A stretch of 64,000 nt of DNA from Acidimicrobiaceae bacterium (GCA_003151235.1 PLWZ01000072.1:1-64000); one strand, 5' to 3'. Numbered from the stretch's first letter, positions 24,751 through 33,963 are shown. Program-made: numbers and translations. Notes: generated from the letters alone by a model not told the origin.

Positions 24751-25337
24751 GCCCTCCGGCCGGGCCAGGGCACGAAACCCGGAATCACGCTCGCCGTGAC
24801 GAGTGTCGACTCGAGGCGGACGACCGTTTCACCGGCCGCAGCCACCGCTTCGGGGGTGCCCAGAAACGCCTGGACCAGGGCTTCTCCGGTGACCAGGGCC
24901 TCCACCTCGTCACGCAGGACCAGGCGGAGCGCCCGGAGGTTGGGCTGCTCGGAGGCTGCTGAGGCCGACGCCTCGTGGTCCGCGTACGAGGCGATGAGCC
25001 TCGGGAGCACCACACGGAAGAGGCCCACCATCTGTTCGGCCGGTCCCGCCGACGCGATCGCGTCGAAGACCTCCTTCGCCGGCCGCGGCAGCTCGACCAG
25101 TGCGGCTGCGTCAATCCCGCTCACGACCGGGAGGCGGTCGGCCCACAGCTCGGCGTGCCAGGCGTGTTCAGTGCTCAAGGAGTCGAGGTACACCAGGACC
25201 TCGGGGGGCATTTCGGCCTCGATCGCCAATGACCCGGTGAGCTCGAAGAGCCGGCGCTCGATGGCGCAATAGGCGCCCACCAGCCGGGCGGCCTGGTGGA
25301 GGTCGAGGGTGGTCGGGTCGGCTGGGATCTCGGCCAC
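24747..25337 (-). CDS. Ferritin-like (MiaE_2-type) protein
   Basis: A 196-residue all-helical protein. Carboxylate/His motifs at helix positions expected of a di-iron four-helix bundle are visible: AIERRLFEL (about 26-34), STEHAWHAELW (about 54-64), ASYADHEASA and LRDEVEALV. The pattern matches the actinobacterial ferritin-like family distantly related to the tRNA hydroxylase MiaE; whether it hydroxylates tRNA is not known. It starts 5 bases after the nadE stop and is co-directional, so nadE and this gene are likely co-transcribed. Confidence 0.6.
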   Translation of the reverse strand: MAEIPADPTTLDLHQAARLVGAYCAIERRLFELTGSLAIEAEMPPEVLVYLDSLSTEHAWHAELWADRLPVVSGIDAAALVELPRPAKEVFDAIASAGPAEQMVGLFRVVLPRLIASYADHEASASAASEQPNLRALRLVLRDEVEALVTGEALVQAFLGTPEAVAAAGETVVRLESTLVTASVIPGFVPWPGRRA

Positions 25338-25342
25338 GGGCC

Positions 25343-27145
25343 TCAGCTCCCCGACGGTGCGCCGGAGGCCGGCGCCGTCGGGACGGCCGGGTCTTCGGCC
25401 CGGTAGCGGTTGGTGATCGGCACCCGGCGATCCTTGCCGAAGGCCTTCGCGGTGATGCGGACCCCGGGCGCGAGCTGGCGGCGCTTGTACTCGGCCACGT
25501 CGACCAGCCGCACGACGGCATCGACGACATCGGGGTCGAATCCCTCGGCCACCATCTCGGGCTTGGTCCGGTCGCGCTCGACGTAGGCAGCGAGTATCGG
25601 GTCGAGGATCTCGTAGGGCGGCAGGCTCTGGTCGTCGCGCTGGTCGGGCCGGAGCTCCGCCGAGGGTGGCTTCTCCAACACCGATTGTGGGATCGGCTCG
25701 ATCGGAGCGGGGCCGGGGCGGCTGTTGCGGTACTCGCAGAGCTCATAGACCTGTGTCTTCGCGATGTCCTTGATCGCCGCGAACCCACCGACGGCGTCGC
25801 CGTAGAGGGTGAAGTAGCCCGTCGCGATCTCGCTCTTGTTGCCCGTGGTGAGAACGATCCATCCGTTGGCATTCGAGACCGCCATCAGCAGCAGCCCTCG
25901 TAGCCGCGACTGAAGGTTCTCGTCGGTGAGACCACTCGGCGGGCCCCGCAACACCTCGGTCAGCACGCTTGACAGCGCTTCGTGAGCCGGATCGAGCGGC
26001 ACGATCCGCACATCGATCCCGAGTCGCGCTGCGATGTCCAGCGCGTCGGCGATCGAGCCGTCACTCGAGTATCGCGACGGCATGGACAGGGCGTGTACAT
26101 GGTCGGCGCCCAGTGCATCGGTCGCGATGGTGGCCACGAGCGCCGAGTCGATGCCACCCGAAAGGCCGACCACCGCGTCGGTGAAGCCGTTCTTCAACAG
26201 GTAGTCATGTGTGCCGAGGACGAGCGCCTCGTAGATCTCGGCGCTCGGGGTGAGGGGTGAGTGGATGGTCGGGCCGACCAGCGGCTCGCGCATCGGGCTC
26301 GGACCGCTGACGTGAACGACCGGCAGGCCCCGCGGGCGCGACCCGTTGGTGGACCCGCCGACGATGTCGACGACGATCACGTCCTCTGCGAACTGGCGGG
26401 CCGCGGCGAGAAGCGACCCGTCCCGGTCGAGCACCACGCTCGCCCCGTCGAAAACCAGCTCGTCCTGCCCGCCGACCAGATTGCAGTAGGCGAGCGCGCA
26501 CCCGGCCTGATTCACCCTCTGCTTCAGCATCGCCAGGCGTTCACCCCAACGCCCGTGGGAGTAGGGCGAGGCGTTGATGTTCACGACAAGGTCGGCTCCG
26601 CCGCGACCGAGCTCGACGACCGGTCCGTCGGGGAACCACACGTCCTCGCAGATCGAGACGCCCACCGCCAGGCCGCCGATCTCGTAGAGCTCGTAATGGC
26701 CGGTGCCGGCCACGAACCACCGCTGCTCGTCGAAGACGCCGTAGTTGGGCAGCATCCGCTTGCGGTAGGTGCCGACGATCGAGCCACCCGCACAGATCGC
26801 GGCGGCGTTGGCCAAGATGGCCGGTGGCTTCGTTCCCCCACCGTCTCCGGACCACTCCCCCGACGTCGAGCTCTCGCCGGCCACTTCGACGTACCCGACG
26901 ACCGCCGCACACCGCGACGTGGCCGCAGCCACCTCGCGCAGCGCGACCAGGTTGTCGGCCACGAAGCGCGGCTTCATCAGGAGGTCTTCGGGTGGGTACC
27001 CGGTGATGGCCAGCTCGGGAAAGAGGCACAGGTCGGCGCCCGCGTCCTCGGCCGAGGAGAGCGCCTTGGTGATCCGGGCGACGTTGGCGCTCAGGTCGCC
27101 CACCACGAGATCGAGTTGGGCCATCGCCAACCGGAGGGTAGGCAC
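25343..27145 (-). CDS. nadE: Glutamine-dependent NAD+ synthetase
   Basis: Catalyses the last step of NAD+ synthesis, amidation of deamido-NAD with glutamine-derived ammonia. The 600-residue product has an N-terminal nitrilase-type glutaminase domain (about 1-270, with LFPELAITGYPPED Glu, the YRKRMLPNYGVFDE Lys and the ISICEDVW-type Cys) and a C-terminal synthetase domain with the PP-loop SGGIDSALVA. This is the two-domain form usual in actinobacteria. The gene lies between the ferritin-like gene downstream and the divergent HisI-like gene upstream. Confidence 0.96.
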   Translation of the reverse strand: MPTLRLAMAQLDLVVGDLSANVARITKALSSAEDAGADLCLFPELAITGYPPEDLLMKPRFVADNLVALREVAAATSRCAAVVGYVEVAGESSTSGEWSGDGGGTKPPAILANAAAICAGGSIVGTYRKRMLPNYGVFDEQRWFVAGTGHYELYEIGGLAVGVSICEDVWFPDGPVVELGRGGADLVVNINASPYSHGRWGERLAMLKQRVNQAGCALAYCNLVGGQDELVFDGASVVLDRDGSLLAAARQFAEDVIVVDIVGGSTNGSRPRGLPVVHVSGPSPMREPLVGPTIHSPLTPSAEIYEALVLGTHDYLLKNGFTDAVVGLSGGIDSALVATIATDALGADHVHALSMPSRYSSDGSIADALDIAARLGIDVRIVPLDPAHEALSSVLTEVLRGPPSGLTDENLQSRLRGLLLMAVSNANGWIVLTTGNKSEIATGYFTLYGDAVGGFAAIKDIAKTQVYELCEYRNSRPGPAPIEPIPQSVLEKPPSAELRPDQRDDQSLPPYEILDPILAAYVERDRTKPEMVAEGFDPDVVDAVVRLVDVAEYKRRQLAPGVRITAKAFGKDRRVPITNRYRAEDPAVPTAPASGAPSGS

Positions 27146-27235
27146 GGGATCAGCCTACCGGCGAGGTCGCGCGGCGCCCGAAGTGTACGGGCACGACCGG
27201 TCGGCCCGACGTTCGCGAGGTGAAAGGATTTGGCC

Positions 27236-27661
27236 GTGAACACGCTCGAGGAAGGAACGGTGGCCGAGGTCGACTTCGAGAAGATTCGACGCGCGGCCAA
27301 GAGTCCCCAGGGGTTGATCCCGGTCGTGCTGCAGCATGCCGACACCCTGGACGTTCTCTTCGTCGGCTACGCCAATGAACTGGCTCTCCGAGAGACCCTG
27401 ACTTCAGGGCGAGCGGTGCTCTGGTCCGCGTCCCGCGACGAGCTGTGGCGCAAGGGCGCCACGTCCGGTGACGAGCTGGAAATGGTCGACGTGCGGGTCA
27501 ACTGCGAGCAGAACGCGCTCTTGTACCTCGTGCGCCCCGATCCCGGCGGGGTGTGCCACACGACCGACGCCGAGGGGGCGACCAGGACGACGTGCTTCTA
27601 CCGCCGCATGACCGGGCCGTCGTCGCTCGAGTTCATCTCGGGCTTCGCGCCGGTCGCCTGA
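27236..27661 (+). CDS. HisI (phosphoribosyl-AMP cyclohydrolase)-like protein with altered metal site
   Basis: The 141-residue product carries the HisI framework: VLFVGYANELAL, WSASRDELWRKGATSG, the zinc cysteines (NCEQNA, VCHTT, TTCF). But the conserved Mg-binding DCDxD triad reads NCEQN, so all three aspartates are replaced (Asn, Glu, Asn). GTG 27236 is chosen because AAAGGA precedes it by about 7 bases. No other his genes are nearby. It may bind the nucleotide without classic cyclohydrolase activity, or be a paralogue with another reaction. Confidence 0.8.
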   Translation: MNTLEEGTVAEVDFEKIRRAAKSPQGLIPVVLQHADTLDVLFVGYANELALRETLTSGRAVLWSASRDELWRKGATSGDELEMVDVRVNCEQNALLYLVRPDPGGVCHTTDAEGATRTTCFYRRMTGPSSLEFISGFAPVA

Positions 27662-27680
27662 CGGACGGGGCCTCGGGGGG

Positions 27681-29102
27681 CTAGATGTCGTAGTAGAGCG
27701 AGAACTCGTAGGGGTGCGGCCGGAGTCGCACCGCGTCGGCCTCCTCGAGCCGCTTGTATTCGAGCCATGTGTCGATCAGGTCGTCGGTGAACACGCCGCC
27801 GACGCGCAGGAAGTCGGAGTCAGCCTCGATGGCGTCCATCGCCTCTTCGAGCGAACCCGGCGTGTGGGCGATGAGGGCGAGCTCCTCGGGCGGAAGGTCG
27901 AAGAGGTCCTTGTCGACCGGTGCGGGCGGCTCGATCTTGTTCTGAACCCCGTCGAGGCCGGCGAGCAACATGGCCGAGAACGCGAGGTACGGGTTGCACG
28001 ACGCGTCCGGGCAGCGGAACTCGATCCGCTTCGCCTTCGGACTCGACGAATACAACGGGATCCGGCAGGCGGCGGAACGGTTCCTCATCGAGTAGACGAG
28101 ATTGACCGGCGCCTCGTAACCCGGCACCAACCGCTTGTACGAGTTGGTGGTGGGCGCTGCGAAGCCGAGCACCGCACGCGCGTGCTTCAAGAGGCCGCCC
28201 ACGTACCACCGGCCGATGTCGGAAAGCCCGCCGTAGCCGTCGCCAAAGAAAAGCGGCTCCCCGTCCTTCCACAGTGACTGGTGGCAGTGCATGCCCGAGC
28301 CGTTCTCCTGGAACAGTGGCTTCGGCATGAAGGTGGCGGTGTAGCCGGCCTGCACGGCCACGTTCTTCACCACGTACTTGTAGACGGCCAACTTGTCCGC
28401 CATGACGGCCATGGAGTCGAAGCGCATGTCCATCTCGGCCTGGCCGGCTGTGGCCACCTCGTGGTGCTGCACCTCCATCTCGATGTTGAGGCGCTCGAGC
28501 TCGAGCAGCATCTCGCTGCGGAGGTCCTGGAACTTGTCGTTCGGTGGAACGGGGAAGTACCCCTCCTGCGGCCGCATCTTGTAGCCGAGGTTCGGGAACT
28601 CACTGTCGGTCGTGTTCCAGTGGCCCTCGATCGAGTCGATCTTGTAGCCGCCGTAGTTCACACCCTGGCCGTATTCCACGTGATCGAAGATGAAGTACTC
28701 GGCCTCGGGCCCGAAGTACGCGGTGTCGGCGATCCCCGTCGAAAGCAGGTACGCCTCGGCCTTGCGGGCGATGTGCCGCGGGTCACGCGAGTACGGCTCG
28801 AGGGTTACCGGGTCGTGGACGAAGCAGTGGATGTTGAGCGTCTTGTGTTGGCGGAACGAGTCCAGGAACGCCATGTTCGGGTCGGGGAGAAGGATCATGT
28901 CCGACTCTTGGATCTCCTGGAACCCGCGGATCGACGACCCGTCAAAACCGAACCCCTCGGTGAAGCGGTCCTGACTCAACTCGTGGGCCGGCACTGAGAA
29001 GTGCTGGGTCATGCCGGGCAGGTCGCAGAACCGGATGTCGATGATCTCGACGCCCTCGTCCTTGACCAGCTTCAGCACCTCGGCCGGGGTGCGCTTGATC
29101 AC
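27681..29102 (-). CDS. glnA: Glutamine synthetase type I (GSI-beta-like)
   Basis: Makes glutamine from glutamate, ammonia and ATP as a dodecamer. The 473-residue product has the expected motifs: [33 protein letters not shown], the [12 protein letters not shown] loop and NRSAACRIP. The Tyr modified by GlnE adenylylation in GSI-beta enzymes is replaced: [10 protein letters not shown], Phe401. Start GTG 29102 is supported by GGAGG 6 bases upstream and by family length; longer frames have no conserved residues. It is divergent from a second GS gene with a candidate GlnR site between them. Confidence 0.95.
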   Translation of the reverse strand: MIKRTPAEVLKLVKDEGVEIIDIRFCDLPGMTQHFSVPAHELSQDRFTEGFGFDGSSIRGFQEIQESDMILLPDPNMAFLDSFRQHKTLNIHCFVHDPVTLEPYSRDPRHIARKAEAYLLSTGIADTAYFGPEAEYFIFDHVEYGQGVNYGGYKIDSIEGHWNTTDSEFPNLGYKMRPQEGYFPVPPNDKFQDLRSEMLLELERLNIEMEVQHHEVATAGQAEMDMRFDSMAVMADKLAVYKYVVKNVAVQAGYTATFMPKPLFQENGSGMHCHQSLWKDGEPLFFGDGYGGLSDIGRWYVGGLLKHARAVLGFAAPTTNSYKRLVPGYEAPVNLVYSMRNRSAACRIPLYSSSPKAKRIEFRCPDASCNPYLAFSAMLLAGLDGVQNKIEPPAPVDKDLFDLPPEELALIAHTPGSLEEAMDAIEADSDFLRVGGVFTDDLIDTWLEYKRLEEADAVRLRPHPYEFSLYYDI

Positions 29103-29155
29103 GGTGTCCTCCTGACTGACCCGGCCTCGCCGGGCGCTTCCGAGAGAGACCGGCG

Positions 29156-29193
29156 GCGCGATCGCGTCCGGGCGCGATCGCGTCCGGGCGCGA
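29156..29193. repeat. Tandem 16-bp repeat upstream of glnA
   Basis: GCGCGATCGCGTCCGG occurs twice in direct succession (29156-29171, 29172-29187) with a partial third unit. Each unit contains the palindrome GCGATCGC. It lies 54 bases upstream of the glnA start, probably in its leader. It may be a regulatory site or a slippage product. Confidence 0.5.
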
Positions 29194-29230
29194 CCCTTGG
29201 TCGGTCCCCGCCCGAGTGTGGGCTTCGACG

Positions 29231-29269
29231 GTTTCAGCGCTGTTGCCCAAATGTAAACGGAGCATGAAC
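29231..29269. promoter_or_regulatory. Candidate GlnR-type binding sites between the two GS genes
   Basis: On the minus strand GCAAC-n6-GAAAC (29246-29231) fits the actinobacterial GlnR half-site pattern (GTnAC-n6-GaAAC) with one mismatch. Next to it on the plus strand GTAAA and ATGAA continue the same 11-base period (29253, 29264). It lies between divergent glnA genes, with a GlnR-like regulator gene just downstream of the second. Confidence 0.4.
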
Positions 29270-29351
29270 TCACCCGCCGAGGCCCCTGGCCCCGGTTCGG
29301 CGCTACGGCGGCCCAGCACGGGGCGCCTCACAGAGCTGGAAGAATGGTCCG

Positions 29352-30692
29352 GTGCAAGACAAGCGGGACTACGTGTTGCGCACCGTCGAGGAGCGGGGGA
29401 TCCGCTTCGTCCAGCTGTGGTTCACCGACGTGCTCGGCACGCCCAAGACGTTCAACATCACACCGGCGGAGCTCGAGAACGCACTCGACGAGGGCATGAC
29501 CTTCGACGGGTCGGCGATCGACGGGTTCAGCCGCGTGCAGGAGTCCGACGTCCTGGCGCGGCCGGACGCAAACACGTTCCAATTGATCCCGTGGCACGGC
29601 CACGACGAGCCGGTCGCACGCGTCTTCTGCGACATCTTCAACCTGGACCTCACCCCGTTCGACGGCTGCCCCCGCCACGCCCTGCGCCGCACCCTCGACC
29701 GCGCCCGGTCGGTCGGTTACACGTTCTTTGCTTCCCCCGAGGTCGAATTCTTCTATTTCGCCGACACCGAGATCGATCCGTCCCGCCCGCCCAGGCCGAT
29801 CGACGCGGGCTCGTACTTCGACCTAACCGGGGCCGACCGGTCGAGCGACCTTCGCCGTCGGACCGTGCTGACCCTGGAGGAGATGGGCATTCCGGTCGAG
29901 CACGCACAGCACGAGGACGCGCCCGGGCAGCAAGAGATCGACCTGCGCTACACCGACGCTCTCACCATGGCCGACACGGTCATGACGGTTCGCCTGGTGG
30001 TCAAGGAGATCGCGCGCAAGGAGAACATCCACGCAAGCTTCATGCCCAAGCCGCTCGCGGGCGTCCAGGGCTCGGGCATGCACACGCACCTCTCGCTCTG
30101 GCAGGGCGAGCAGAACGCCTTTGCCGACCCCAACGACCCCTACGGACTGTCGCCAGTCGCGAAACAGTTCACGGCCGGGTTGCTCCGTCACGCGCGTGAG
30201 ATCTCCGCGATCACCAACCAGTGGGTCAACTCCTACAAGCGCCTCGTGCTCGGCTACGAGGCGCCGATCCACATCAGCTGGGCCCGCAACAATCGCAGCG
30301 CGCTCGTCCGGGTGCCGGTCGTGAAGAGCGGCAAGACGGAGTCGACGCGCGTGGAGTACCGGGCTCCCGATTCGGCTTGCAACCCGTATCTCGCATTCGC
30401 CGTGATCCTCGCGGCCGGACTTCGCGGCATCGAGGAGGGTTACGAGCTCCCGCCGGAGGCCGATGCAAACCTCTTCGAGCTCTCCCCCGACGAGCTCGCG
30501 GCCAAGAGCATCGGCTCGCTGCCCATCAGCCTCAACGACGCGGTCGACGAGATGGAGCGGTCCAAGCTCCTGCTGGACACCTTGGGCGACCACGTCTTCG
30601 AGTGGTTCCTCCGCAACAAGCGGGCCGAGTGGACCGCGTACCGCGCCGAGGTCACCCCGTTTGAACTCAACCGCTACCTCCCGGTGCTCTGA
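29352..30692 (+). CDS. Glutamine synthetase type I, second copy (GlnA2/GSI-alpha-like)
   Basis: The 446-residue product has the GS core motifs: TFDGSAIDGFSRVQESD, SPEVEFFYF, KPLAGVQGSGMHTHLS, and NNRSALVRVP. It is shorter than the first copy and lacks the adenylylation segment (ANLFELSPDE), as in GSI-alpha/GlnA2 proteins. GTG 29352 is the start. The GlnR-like regulator follows 2 bases after the stop, suggesting co-transcription. In some actinobacteria GlnA2-type enzymes act on other glutamyl acceptors, so a true GS role is likely but not certain. Confidence 0.92.
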   Translation: MQDKRDYVLRTVEERGIRFVQLWFTDVLGTPKTFNITPAELENALDEGMTFDGSAIDGFSRVQESDVLARPDANTFQLIPWHGHDEPVARVFCDIFNLDLTPFDGCPRHALRRTLDRARSVGYTFFASPEVEFFYFADTEIDPSRPPRPIDAGSYFDLTGADRSSDLRRRTVLTLEEMGIPVEHAQHEDAPGQQEIDLRYTDALTMADTVMTVRLVVKEIARKENIHASFMPKPLAGVQGSGMHTHLSLWQGEQNAFADPNDPYGLSPVAKQFTAGLLRHAREISAITNQWVNSYKRLVLGYEAPIHISWARNNRSALVRVPVVKSGKTESTRVEYRAPDSACNPYLAFAVILAAGLRGIEEGYELPPEADANLFELSPDELAAKSIGSLPISLNDAVDEMERSKLLLDTLGDHVFEWFLRNKRAEWTAYRAEVTPFELNRYLPVL

Positions 30693-30694
30693 GC

Positions 30695-31501
30695 GTGTCC
30701 TCCGCTGACCTCTCCCGCCGGCTGGTCAAGGTCTCGAGGGCCAACGACCTCTTGTGCTTCCCCGACCCGATGCCCATGGAGTGGGCCCGGCCGCTCCGAG
30801 ATGCCGGGTATGACCTGCTGTCTGTCTCGGGCGCCGCGGCGGCGGCCTCGGCGGAGCGGTCCGGCAACCTCAGCTGGATCGGAGCTGTCATCTGCGCGAC
30901 CGACGACATGACCGAGGCCATGTCGCTCTGCCGCCATCTGCGCCGACGGGAGGAGCCGGTCCCCCTCCTCTTGATCGTGGCCCGGCACGAGGTCGCAGAG
31001 CTCAAGCTTCGCAACGACCTTTTCGACGACTTCTGCGTGGCCCCGCTGCATCCCGGCGAACTGCCTGCCCGCGTCGAGCACCTGTTCTGGCGGACCGGTC
31101 AGCCGGTCGACCAAGAGGTGATCGAGCACGGGCCGCTGGTGCTCAACCTCGAGACGTACCAAGCCGGGATCGGCGGACGGGCGCTCGACCTCACCTACAT
31201 GGAATACCAACTGCTCCGGTTCCTGGCCACCCACCCGGGCAAGGTGTTCACGCGCGAAACCCTGCTCAACCGGGTGTGGGGCTACGAGTACTACGGCGGC
31301 GCTCGCACGGTCGACGTCCACGTCCGACGCCTGCGGGCGAAGCTCGGCGAGGAGCACGCCCACCTCATCCAGACCGTCCGCTCGGTCGGCTACCGACTCG
31401 GCCAGGCCAACTGGAGCCCGTCGTCGCACCGAGAGGCCGAACGGATGGACGACGAGACCGGACCGGGCGGGCCGGCCGATCGGGTCGCGCTGCAGTTCTG
31501 A
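30695..31501 (+). CDS. OmpR-family orphan response regulator, GlnR-like
   Basis: The 268-residue product has an atypical N-terminal receiver domain (about 15-120) without a clear phospho-acceptor Asp pattern, and a C-terminal winged helix (about 145-235) with LDLTYMEYQLLRFLATHPGK, TRETLLNRVWGYEYYGG, ARTVDVHVRRLRAKLG, close to the GlnR consensus. The acidic C-terminal tail varies in the family. Position directly after a GS gene and near a candidate GlnR site supports nitrogen control. It overlaps nothing and is convergent with ridA. Confidence 0.82.
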   Translation: MSSADLSRRLVKVSRANDLLCFPDPMPMEWARPLRDAGYDLLSVSGAAAAASAERSGNLSWIGAVICATDDMTEAMSLCRHLRRREEPVPLLLIVARHEVAELKLRNDLFDDFCVAPLHPGELPARVEHLFWRTGQPVDQEVIEHGPLVLNLETYQAGIGGRALDLTYMEYQLLRFLATHPGKVFTRETLLNRVWGYEYYGGARTVDVHVRRLRAKLGEEHAHLIQTVRSVGYRLGQANWSPSSHREAERMDDETGPGGPADRVALQF

Positions 31502-31514
31502 GCCGAGTTCGTTC

Positions 31515-31880
31515 CTACGTCGCCCCGGCCCAAGCCCAGGCCGCGACCTCGCAGCGGGCCCCGAGCGGCAGTCCGGCCACGGCCACGGCCGTGCGTGCCG
31601 GCCGGTGATCACCGAACGCCTCGATCCACACCTCGTTCGCCGTGACGTAGTCGCCCATGTCGACCAGGTACAGCGTCGCCGTGACCACGTCGGACATGCG
31701 TGCGCCTGCGTCACCGAGCACCTTGGCTAGATTCGCCAATGCTTGGGCCAGTTCGGCGGCAGTGCCACCCGGGACCAGCTCGGGACCCTTGTCACCGGTC
31801 ACGATGCCCACCTGTCCCGACGTCACCACCCACCCACCGGCCGAGATCGACGGCGAATAGGGCCCGACCGGCCGGCTCAC
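31515..31880 (-). CDS. RidA/YjgF family protein
   Basis: The 121-residue product has the family pattern GPYSPSISAGGWVVTSGQVG, a central QALANLAKVLGDAG helix and VVTATLYLVDM, ending with RTAVAVAGLPLGARCEV, which contains the Arg that binds the carboxylate of enamine/imine substrates. RidA proteins hydrolyse reactive 2-aminoacrylate-type intermediates from PLP enzymes. The GTG start overlaps the stop of the upstream fusion gene (GTGA), an unusual partner. Confidence 0.9.
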   Translation of the reverse strand: MSRPVGPYSPSISAGGWVVTSGQVGIVTGDKGPELVPGGTAAELAQALANLAKVLGDAGARMSDVVTATLYLVDMGDYVTANEVWIEAFGDHRPARTAVAVAGLPLGARCEVAAWAWAGAT

Positions 31881-33472
31881 CTCGCGCTCCGACGGGTCGG
31901 CCAGCGCGGGGCCAGGTCATCGGCGAGCCAGGCCGCGGTCGCTGTCGCTGCGAACACCGCATCGGAGCCGTTGACGGGGAGACGGTCGGATGGATGCACC
32001 GTGACCGTCACCTCGGGCGTGTCACGGGCTGAGAGGACACCAAAGGAGCGCACGGTCAGATCTTGCACCCGTCCGTCCTCGTCCACCGCGACACCCTCGC
32101 TCCACACCCAGCCGAGCGCCTGGTGGACGGCCCCGAAGCAATACGAGCGCAGCGTGGTCTCGTCCAGCACTTCCCCCGCCCAAACCTCGACGGCGACCCG
32201 GTCGTGGTCGCCGATCGACACGAGGGCGCGGCCCCCGGTGCGGCCGGTGATCTCGACTGGGACCCCCCGACCGACCGTGCCGACGGACTTCGCCCGAAGG
32301 GCCGCCAGCACCACGGCCGCCTCCACCCAACCCGCCCCGCGCAGCTCCGCGCCGACCGGTGGTCCCGCCACGTCACGTCCCTCGACGTCCAGTCCGGGCG
32401 CGACCTCTGCGACCGCGGAGTGAAGGGGGACGAGGTCGGCCGACCCATCGGGACTGGCCACCCGCATGACACCGGTGCCGTCGGAACGCAGGCCGATCGC
32501 AACCGGGGGGCGCTTCGGGCCCCTGCGGACGACCTCCTCACGCGTCCACAGCGCGAGCACCGGTCGCTGTTCGGCGTCGGCCAACCGGCGCGCCTCGTCG
32601 GCGACACCGGACCGTCGCTTCCCACCGAACGCGCCGCCGTTTGCGAGCGGTGACGTCGGGATGCCCCCGGGAAGGCACCAGCTGGCGTCGGGTTCGAGGT
32701 AGGCGGGCTCGACCCAGGTGGTCTGCAGCGTGATCGCCCACTCCCCCTCGGGCACGTCCAGTGGGTGGCGCAACGCGACGCCGCTCCTGCGACCTTGCAC
32801 CTTTGGCAGTCCCCGGCGCGCCCGTGCGAGACCGTCGGCCAACGACACCCGGCCGTCATCGCAGATCGCGACCGTCGCTCCCTCCGGTGCGGTGTCGCTG
32901 GCGAACCCACCCTGGCCGAGGACCACGGGAGCACCCGAGGTCTGGAAGGCCGGACCCTCGACCTGCGCGCGCCAGGCGGCCAGCAGCGGATCCCGGGGTT
33001 CGGCTGATCCGGCACCGTCGCCCGGTGCATCGCCTGCAAGCACTCGGTTGGCAGCCTCGACGATGCTCTGCCAACCGGTGCAGCGGCACAGATGGGCCAG
33101 CAGCGACGTGCGAACGGCGTCCGGCTTGGCCGGCCGATCCGACAGGGCGGCCAGGCGCATCAGGATCCCCGGCGTGCAAAAGCCGCATTGGCTCGCCCCC
33201 GCGTCCACGAACGCGTCGACCCACACCGTGCGCAGCGCCGGGTCCAAGCCCTCGAGGGTGGTCACGGCGCGGCCCGACACCCGGCGCGACGGGGTGACGC
33301 AGGCGACCCGGGGAGAGCCGTCGACCCAGACCGTGCAGCAGCCGCACTGGCCCTGGGGGCTGCAGCCGTCCTTGACCGATTGGCAGGCAAAGCGGTCGCG
33401 CAGGACGTCGAGAAGGGAGCTGCTGTCGTCCTCGAACTCGACGTCGACCCCGTTCAGCCGGATGGTGAGCAA
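31877..33472 (-). CDS. Fusion: 2Fe-2S (xanthine dehydrogenase small-subunit) plus partial Mo-hydroxylase domain
   Basis: The N-terminal 160 residues are a complete two-cluster ferredoxin module: a plant-type cluster with CSPQGQCGCCTV and a [2Fe-2S]-binding helical domain with CGFCTPG and LCRCTGW. The remaining 370 residues have scattered similarity to the large, molybdopterin-binding subunit (PLANGGAFGGKRR; YCFGAVHQALG; final VNGSDAVFAATAT), but about half the usual large-subunit length is missing. So it may be a reduced Mo-hydroxylase or a non-catalytic electron carrier. The start is uncertain; TTG 33472 is the nearest to the domain. It is coupled to ridA. Confidence 0.72.
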   Translation of the reverse strand: MLTIRLNGVDVEFEDDSSSLLDVLRDRFACQSVKDGCSPQGQCGCCTVWVDGSPRVACVTPSRRVSGRAVTTLEGLDPALRTVWVDAFVDAGASQCGFCTPGILMRLAALSDRPAKPDAVRTSLLAHLCRCTGWQSIVEAANRVLAGDAPGDGAGSAEPRDPLLAAWRAQVEGPAFQTSGAPVVLGQGGFASDTAPEGATVAICDDGRVSLADGLARARRGLPKVQGRRSGVALRHPLDVPEGEWAITLQTTWVEPAYLEPDASWCLPGGIPTSPLANGGAFGGKRRSGVADEARRLADAEQRPVLALWTREEVVRRGPKRPPVAIGLRSDGTGVMRVASPDGSADLVPLHSAVAEVAPGLDVEGRDVAGPPVGAELRGAGWVEAAVVLAALRAKSVGTVGRGVPVEITGRTGGRALVSIGDHDRVAVEVWAGEVLDETTLRSYCFGAVHQALGWVWSEGVAVDEDGRVQDLTVRSFGVLSARDTPEVTVTVHPSDRLPVNGSDAVFAATATAAWLADDLAPRWPTRRSAR

Positions 33473-33510
33473 GCCGAGACCCGGGTGCTCACCCCCGTCG
33501 GGGGATGGGT

Positions 33511-33873
33511 TCAGCTGAAGGAGGACCCGCAGCCACAGGTGCGGGTGGCGTTCGGGTTCGTGATGTGGAACCCGGCGTCGTTCAGCCCGTCGCTGTAGTC
33601 GAGGGTCGACCCGGCCATCAGCTCGGCGCTCGTCTGATCGACGACAACGGACACGTCGCCGTACTTGCGCACGACATCGTCGTCGGCGACCTCGGTGTCG
33701 AAGAACATCTCGTAGCTGTAGCCCGAGCAACCTCCGGGGCGCACTGCAACGCGGAGCACCAGGCCCTCGCCGTCCTCCGACTCCAGGAGCTGGCCGACCT
33801 TGGTCGCGGCGAGATCACTGAGCGTCACGGGGTCCGGCTTCTTGCCGATGCTGACCGAGGTAGCGATCGTCAT
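33511..33873 (-). CDS. A-type iron-sulfur carrier protein (HesB/IscA/ErpA family)
   Basis: The 120-residue product contains the three ligand cysteines of the family: GGCSGYSY in the middle and TCGCGSSF at the end. These proteins deliver Fe-S clusters to target enzymes. ATG 33873 has AGGAGG about 10 bases upstream. Its downstream neighbour encodes a protein with two [2Fe-2S] clusters, and its divergent neighbour an Mrp-type Fe-S ATPase, so this is a small Fe-S assembly neighbourhood. Confidence 0.93.
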   Translation of the reverse strand: MTIATSVSIGKKPDPVTLSDLAATKVGQLLESEDGEGLVLRVAVRPGGCSGYSYEMFFDTEVADDDVVRKYGDVSVVVDQTSAELMAGSTLDYSDGLNDAGFHITNPNATRTCGCGSSFS

Positions 33874-33963
33874 CTCGTACGGCCTCCTTGTCGATCCGTG
33901 CCTCCCATGATACCCAGAAGGGGTCGAGCAGCAGACCGGCCTGCTCCTCCTACAATTCACCCT

